DNA of 64,000 nt from Enterococcus_K sp051713825 (GTDB taxonomy: Bacteria > Bacillota > Bacilli > Lactobacillales > Enterococcaceae). Under the pieces are notes generated by a model. That model did not search any database. It was given only the letters and a program-made list of their open reading frames with translations, and was not told the origin of the DNA. How positions within the stretch are numbered: the first letter of the stretch is position 1; each line of letters opens with the position of its first letter. Shown piece by piece: positions 60,075-64,000 of this stretch. A program made the position numbers and the translations under genes. The DNA is taken from positions 3,038,001 through 3,102,000 of the forward strand of contig NZ_JBIOQR010000001.1 in the NCBI RefSeq assembly GCF_051713825.1, given 5' to 3'.

Positions 60075-61274
60075 ATGACAACTTTACAAGAAAAACTATT
60101 TCAAAAAGTAACTGAAAAAGAAGAAAAAATGATTGCCATCCGTCGCTATCTCCACGAGAATCCTGAGTTATCCTTTCATGAAACAAAAACTGCGGCCTAT
60201 ATTGAAGACTTCTATAAAGGCAAGGATTGTTTGGTTAAGACAAAGATTGGTGGCGGAAATGGGCTTACTGTCGATATCATCGGCAAACAAACAAAACCGC
60301 ACCTAGCTATTCGTGCCGATTTTGATGCTTTACCTATTCAAGAGGACACAGGGCTCCCTTTTGCCTCAAAAACACCAGGTGTTATGCATGCTTGTGGTCA
60401 TGATGGCCATACAGCTTACATGATGATTTTGGCCGAATCACTCATTGAATTAAAGGATGAACTACCTGGAAGCATTCGAATTCTTCATCAACCCGCTGAA
60501 GAAGTTCCACCAGGTGGCGCAAAAACAATGATTGAAGGAGGTTGTCTTGAAGGAATTGATCATGTCCTTGGTATTCATGTAATCAGTACGATGGATACAG
60601 GAAATATTTACTATCATGCAGGTCCGATACACACCGGACGAGCAACCTTTAAAGCTGTTTTACATGGCAAAGGTGGTCATGGCTCGACACCTCAAGAAGC
60701 CAACGATGCGATTGTAGCGGCCGCCCAATTTGTCAGCTCTGTCCAAACGATTGTCAGCCGAAGAATCAATCCTTTTGATACAGCAACTGTCACGATTGGT
60801 TCCTTTGATGGAAGAGGTTCCGCAAATGTCATCAAAGAAACGGTGACTTTAGAAGGTGATGTTCGCCTAATGCGAGAAGAACTTCGTCCAGTGATTGAAA
60901 AAGAATTTCGGCAACTGTTACATGGCATCTGCGAAGCATTCGGACTCACCTATGAACTGGATTATCAAAATGATTACCCAGTGTGTGTGAACGACCAAAA
61001 GCTGACTGAACTAGTCAAAGAAGCCGTTATAAACGCAAATATCCCAGAAGTTTCTCACGTAGAGGATTGTGGACCACAAACTCCTTCAGAAGACTTCGCC
61101 TATTATGCGCTCGAACGCCCAAGCTGTTTCTTTTTTGTTGGTGCTCACAAAGAAGGGACACCTGCCTACCCCCATCATAACCCTAAATTTTATCTGGACG
61201 AGGATTGTTTACTCATCGCTGCTAAAGCTATGGCAAGTGTTAGTTTGTTTTATCTAACAAAAGGAGCTGAATAA
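60075..61274 (+). CDS. M20 family amidohydrolase (hippurate/N-acyl amino acid hydrolase-like)
   Basis: This 399-residue M20D peptidase has the start IRRYLHENPELSFHE, metal motif MHACGHDGHTAYM, LPGSIRILHQPAEEVPPGGA, the LGIHV segment, a dimerisation domain with GGHGSTPQEANDAI, and late PSEDFAYYA. Family members release amino acids from N-acylated or conjugated forms. AAGGAGGAAAGG precedes the start. Its stop overlaps the start of the MFS gene (TAATG). Confidence 0.9.
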   Translation: MTTLQEKLFQKVTEKEEKMIAIRRYLHENPELSFHETKTAAYIEDFYKGKDCLVKTKIGGGNGLTVDIIGKQTKPHLAIRADFDALPIQEDTGLPFASKTPGVMHACGHDGHTAYMMILAESLIELKDELPGSIRILHQPAEEVPPGGAKTMIEGGCLEGIDHVLGIHVISTMDTGNIYYHAGPIHTGRATFKAVLHGKGGHGSTPQEANDAIVAAAQFVSSVQTIVSRRINPFDTATVTIGSFDGRGSANVIKETVTLEGDVRLMREELRPVIEKEFRQLLHGICEAFGLTYELDYQNDYPVCVNDQKLTELVKEAVINANIPEVSHVEDCGPQTPSEDFAYYALERPSCFFFVGAHKEGTPAYPHHNPKFYLDEDCLLIAAKAMASVSLFYLTKGAE

Positions 61275-62665
61275 TGAAAACTTCCGTGATAACTCATGTA
61301 GAATATAAAGGCACAAATAAGTTGCTAATAGGGATTGTATTTAGCGTGTTGACCTATTGGCTGTTCGCTCAGTCGCTATTAAATATTGCTCCTGTCGTTC
61401 AACAAAATTTAGGCATTTCTTCAGGAATTCTAAATATTGGTGTCTCAATTACTGGTTTGTTTTCCGGAATTTTTATTGTCGTAGCTGGTGGCCTTGCGGA
61501 TAAATTAGGCCGAATGAAACTAACCTATATTGGTTTGTTACTTAGTATCGTCGGTTCAGCCTTTTTGGTTCTCGCAAACGGTCCCGTGTTATTCATTGCA
61601 GGTCGAATACTACAAGGGCTCTCAGCAGCCTGCATTATGCCTGCTACAATGGCTTTAGTGAAGGCTTACTATACAGGAAAAAATCGCCAACGTGCCTTGA
61701 GTTATTGGTCAATTGGCTCTTGGGGCGGTTCAGGTCTATGCTCATTTTTTGGTGGAGCGATTGCTAGCTATTTTGGCTGGCGATATGTCTTTATCTTTTC
61801 GATTATGCTTTCTTTGATTAGCGCGCTTTTACTCTTAGGAACCCCCGAAAGTAAGGTCGTTCAAGAAAAAAAGGGACCCTTTGACTCATTGGGACTTGCC
61901 TTGTTTATTCTCTCGATGGTTGCATTAAATATTGTTGTCTCAAAAGGCTCTGAATTCGGTTGGTTAAGCCCTCTTGTTCTTGGCTTACTTCTTGTTGTTG
62001 TTTTGGGGATTATCTTATTCTATCGTGTTGAAAAAAAGGGGCAGAACAGCTTTATTGATCTCTCACTATTTGAGAATCGTGGTTATCTAGGGGCAACTAT
62101 TTCTAATTTCTTATTAAATGCTGTTGCGGGTACATTACTAGTGATTAATTCCTATGTTCAGCAAGGACGCGGCTTAAGCGCGGCAACAACAGGCAGCCTT
62201 TCCATTGGTTATCTTGTGTTAGTTTTGTTGACGATACGGATTGGTGAAAAAGTCTTGCAAAAAGTCGGGCCAAGAAAACCCATGATTTTAGGCACCTTAT
62301 TTTCTGGTATTGGTGTACTGTTTATGTCGTTAACTATGTTCACAGGTCTTGCTTATTTTGTGCTCGTCTTTATCGGTTATAGTTTTTTCGGCATGGGTCT
62401 TGGTATGTACGCCACACCTTCAACCGACACAGCGATTTCTAGTGTTCCTAATGAAAAAGCAGGTGTTGCTTCCGGGCTTTACAAAATGGCTAGCTCTTTA
62501 GGAGGCGCATTAGGTGTCGCACTATCCGCCGCCGTGTATAATGGTTTTAGTACTGCTGGATCGTATACTTTAGGCGCTAACCTAGGTCTACTGACAAATA
62601 TAATCTTTTGTTTACTTGCTATCTTGTCGATTGTTTTTATCATTCCAAAAGAAAAAAATAAATAA
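61274..62665 (+). CDS. MFS multidrug transporter, NorB/QacA-like
   Basis: This 463-residue transporter has about fourteen membrane segments and closely follows NorB/SdrM-type proteins of the DHA2 family: NKLLIGIVFSVLTYWLFAQSL, GGLADKLGRMKLTYIGL, GRILQGLSAACIMPATMALV and YWSIGSWGGSGLCSFFGG (family motif C region), and ATPSTDTAISSVPNEKAGVA. It exports a compound with protons. It is flanked by two M20 hydrolases, so its natural cargo may be their substrate or product rather than a drug. Confidence 0.88.
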   Translation: MKTSVITHVEYKGTNKLLIGIVFSVLTYWLFAQSLLNIAPVVQQNLGISSGILNIGVSITGLFSGIFIVVAGGLADKLGRMKLTYIGLLLSIVGSAFLVLANGPVLFIAGRILQGLSAACIMPATMALVKAYYTGKNRQRALSYWSIGSWGGSGLCSFFGGAIASYFGWRYVFIFSIMLSLISALLLLGTPESKVVQEKKGPFDSLGLALFILSMVALNIVVSKGSEFGWLSPLVLGLLLVVVLGIILFYRVEKKGQNSFIDLSLFENRGYLGATISNFLLNAVAGTLLVINSYVQQGRGLSAATTGSLSIGYLVLVLLTIRIGEKVLQKVGPRKPMILGTLFSGIGVLFMSLTMFTGLAYFVLVFIGYSFFGMGLGMYATPSTDTAISSVPNEKAGVASGLYKMASSLGGALGVALSAAVYNGFSTAGSYTLGANLGLLTNIIFCLLAILSIVFIIPKEKNK

Positions 62666-62681
62666 TGAATGGAGAATTTTT

Positions 62682-63827
62682 ATGAATAATCAAGAAGCAT
62701 TACAGTTATTAAAAGAGGTTGTTAAAATTCAAAGTGTTTTAAAGGATGAAAAACTGGTGGCCGATTTACTTCAAAAAACTTTGGAGGCGCATGAAATTCC
62801 TTGTCAACAGATTGAATATAGTCCTGGAAGAAACCAATTAGTTGCGACACTTTCAGGAGGGGAGGGTCCTGTTCTCGGTTTTTCAGGCCATATGGATGTT
62901 GTTCCGGTCGGCGAAATCCCATGGGAGGATGATCCCTTCGCAGCAATTGAAAAAGAGGGGCGGCTCTATGGTCGAGGCACCTGTGATATGAAATCTGGCT
63001 TAGTCGCAGCCGTCGTTGCTATGATTCGATTGAAAGAGGCCAAGACTCCTATCAATGGCACAATCAAGTTATTAGCAACAGTCGGTGAAGAAACGAGCGC
63101 AATCGGCTCAGGACAATTAGTCGATTTGGGTTATGCTGACAACTTAGACGCTCTAGTAATCGGTGAACCAACAGATATGGCAGTCGGTGTCGCTCATAAA
63201 GGCGCTTTATGGCCTAGAATCACGACGTATGGAAAAACAGCACATGGTTCTATGCCAAGTTTAGGCGTGAATGCGATAGATCATATGTTGTTCGTTCTTG
63301 AAGCGTTCCGAGATACCTTTGATTTTTCCTCATCAATCGACGATCTTGTTGGCGCTTCAACCTCTAGTATTGATGTCATCAAAGGCGGCAACGGAACAAA
63401 TGTCGTTCCTGATAAATGTAGCGTTGAGATAGATATCCGTACCATCAAAGCGCAAAATCATGAAGAAATGAAAGCACAGATAACAGAGATGTTGGATAAA
63501 CTCACCAAGACAATCCCTAATTTCCATGCAGAGTTAGAATTTATCAATGATTTACCTTCAATGAAAACAGAAGCCTCCGATCCCTTTACTTTACTCACTC
63601 AAAAGGTCGTCTCAGAAGTAACTGGAAAAGAAGCTCCGACATTTGGCATGAGTGGTTACACCGATGGCTCCCAATTTGCACGCGTAAAAAAAGATTTCCC
63701 CATCTTAATCTTAGGCCCTGCCGACCCAAGATATGCGCACCAACCGAATGAATTCGTTACGATAGAGGACTTCTACCAAATGATTACTATCAATCAAACA
63801 ATCGCCAACCAATTCTTTAAAGACTAA
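62682..63827 (+). CDS. M20 family deacylase, ArgE/DapE type
   Basis: This 381-residue metallopeptidase has GFSGHMDVVPVGEIPWEDDPF (first metal His and Asp), YGRGTCDMKSGLVA, the catalytic TVGEETSAIGSG and a late MSGYTDGSQFAR with HQPNEFV (final His). It belongs to the ArgE/DapE/ACY1 branch and removes acyl groups from amino acids or peptides. I chose the ATG at 62682 after GGAGAA; a longer frame back to 62616 only overlaps the MFS gene. It ends the operon before the strong terminator at 63847. Confidence 0.9.
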   Translation: MNNQEALQLLKEVVKIQSVLKDEKLVADLLQKTLEAHEIPCQQIEYSPGRNQLVATLSGGEGPVLGFSGHMDVVPVGEIPWEDDPFAAIEKEGRLYGRGTCDMKSGLVAAVVAMIRLKEAKTPINGTIKLLATVGEETSAIGSGQLVDLGYADNLDALVIGEPTDMAVGVAHKGALWPRITTYGKTAHGSMPSLGVNAIDHMLFVLEAFRDTFDFSSSIDDLVGASTSSIDVIKGGNGTNVVPDKCSVEIDIRTIKAQNHEEMKAQITEMLDKLTKTIPNFHAELEFINDLPSMKTEASDPFTLLTQKVVSEVTGKEAPTFGMSGYTDGSQFARVKKDFPILILGPADPRYAHQPNEFVTIEDFYQMITINQTIANQFFKD

Positions 63828-63846
63828 GACCTCTCATGACAAAAAT

Positions 63847-63893
63847 AAGCTGCGCCCACTCGGAAATCAATTTTCTGAGTGGGCGCAGCTTTT
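63847..63893 (+). terminator. Strong Rho-independent terminator
   Basis: AAGCTGCGCCCACTC and GAGTGGGCGCAGCTT arms pair perfectly with an A/T-rich inner stem and end in TTTT; it closes the M20/MFS operon. Confidence 0.92.
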
Positions 63894-63924
63894 GGACATC
63901 GATGAATTGTAGCAGTAATAACCA

Positions 63925-63974
63925 AAACGCACCTTCCCTGCCCGATTTGATGTTTGGTCAGTAAAGGTACGTTT
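63925..63974. terminator. Hairpin near the right edge
   Basis: AAACG-ACCTT-CTG-CC and GG-CAG-AAGGT-CGTTT pair imperfectly with short T tracts. It could be the terminator of a minus-strand gene beyond the window. No other feature follows to position 64000. Confidence 0.45.
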
Positions 63975-64000
63975 CTAACAAATTAAAAAGAATCTCCGTT

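Overview
The window looks like chromosome of a low-GC lactic firmicute, most likely an enterococcus or close relative. The evidence is AT-rich DNA, strong GGAGG ribosome-binding sites, CcpA-type cre boxes, many PTS sugar systems, YaiI/YqxD, TcaA-like zinc-ribbon proteins, Kup, Ctc/L25 and a carbohydrate operon whose amidohydrolase closely resembles what I recall of an Enterococcus faecalis protein. No rRNA, tRNA or CRISPR array was seen.

Positions 1-34556 are almost entirely minus-strand sugar catabolism. In order they hold: a GH31 alpha-xylosidase-like enzyme cut by the window edge, with a ROK kinase; a YesN-type regulator; a GH1 phospho-glycosidase with a CcpA/inverted-repeat operator; an AraC regulator with YaiI; two zinc-ribbon membrane proteins; and a PTS IIC / small membrane protein / MupG-like / amidohydrolase / DgaE / DgaF / KdgK operon. 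A group II intron follows, then a complete L-ascorbate (ula) regulon with a divergent DeoR-type regulator, an oxidoreductase-GNAT fusion, a second orphan PTS IIC with a GntR regulator and GH1 enzyme, and the housekeeping genes udk, a HAD phosphatase and an RsuA-type pseudouridine synthase.

Positions 34885-42783 hold ribosomal protein L25, a DUF960 protein, a MATE exporter with a GNAT enzyme, a complete IS21-family element (38431-41318, 35-bp inverted repeats, 5-bp target duplication) and a CNNM/CBS membrane protein.

Positions 43074-50794 are the most unusual part: a strikingly AT-rich minus-strand operon for an apparent ribosomally made, post-translationally modified peptide (RiPP) family. 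In transcription order it encodes a radical SAM/SPASM maturase, an acyl-carrier-like protein, five tandem 34-37 residue precursor peptides too short for normal gene calling (shared core NWxxFYGE...CGxxCGLxW), a subtilisin-like protease fused to a DUF1611-like P-loop domain, a Cys/His/Asp-triad peptidase-like protein, an ABC exporter and a protein resembling BtrH-type acyltransferases. A promoter with a perfect cre match and a 15-bp palindrome drives it, and a hairpin follows the peptide genes. An IS1380-type transposase gene lies just upstream and IS21 lies beyond the far side, which fits horizontal acquisition.

Positions 53045-64000 hold intergenic repeats, the potassium transporter Kup behind what looks like a yybP-ykoY (Mn2+) riboswitch, an acidic membrane protein, an AraC-GH39-like regulator, and a divergent operon of two M20 metallohydrolases around a NorB-like MFS exporter.
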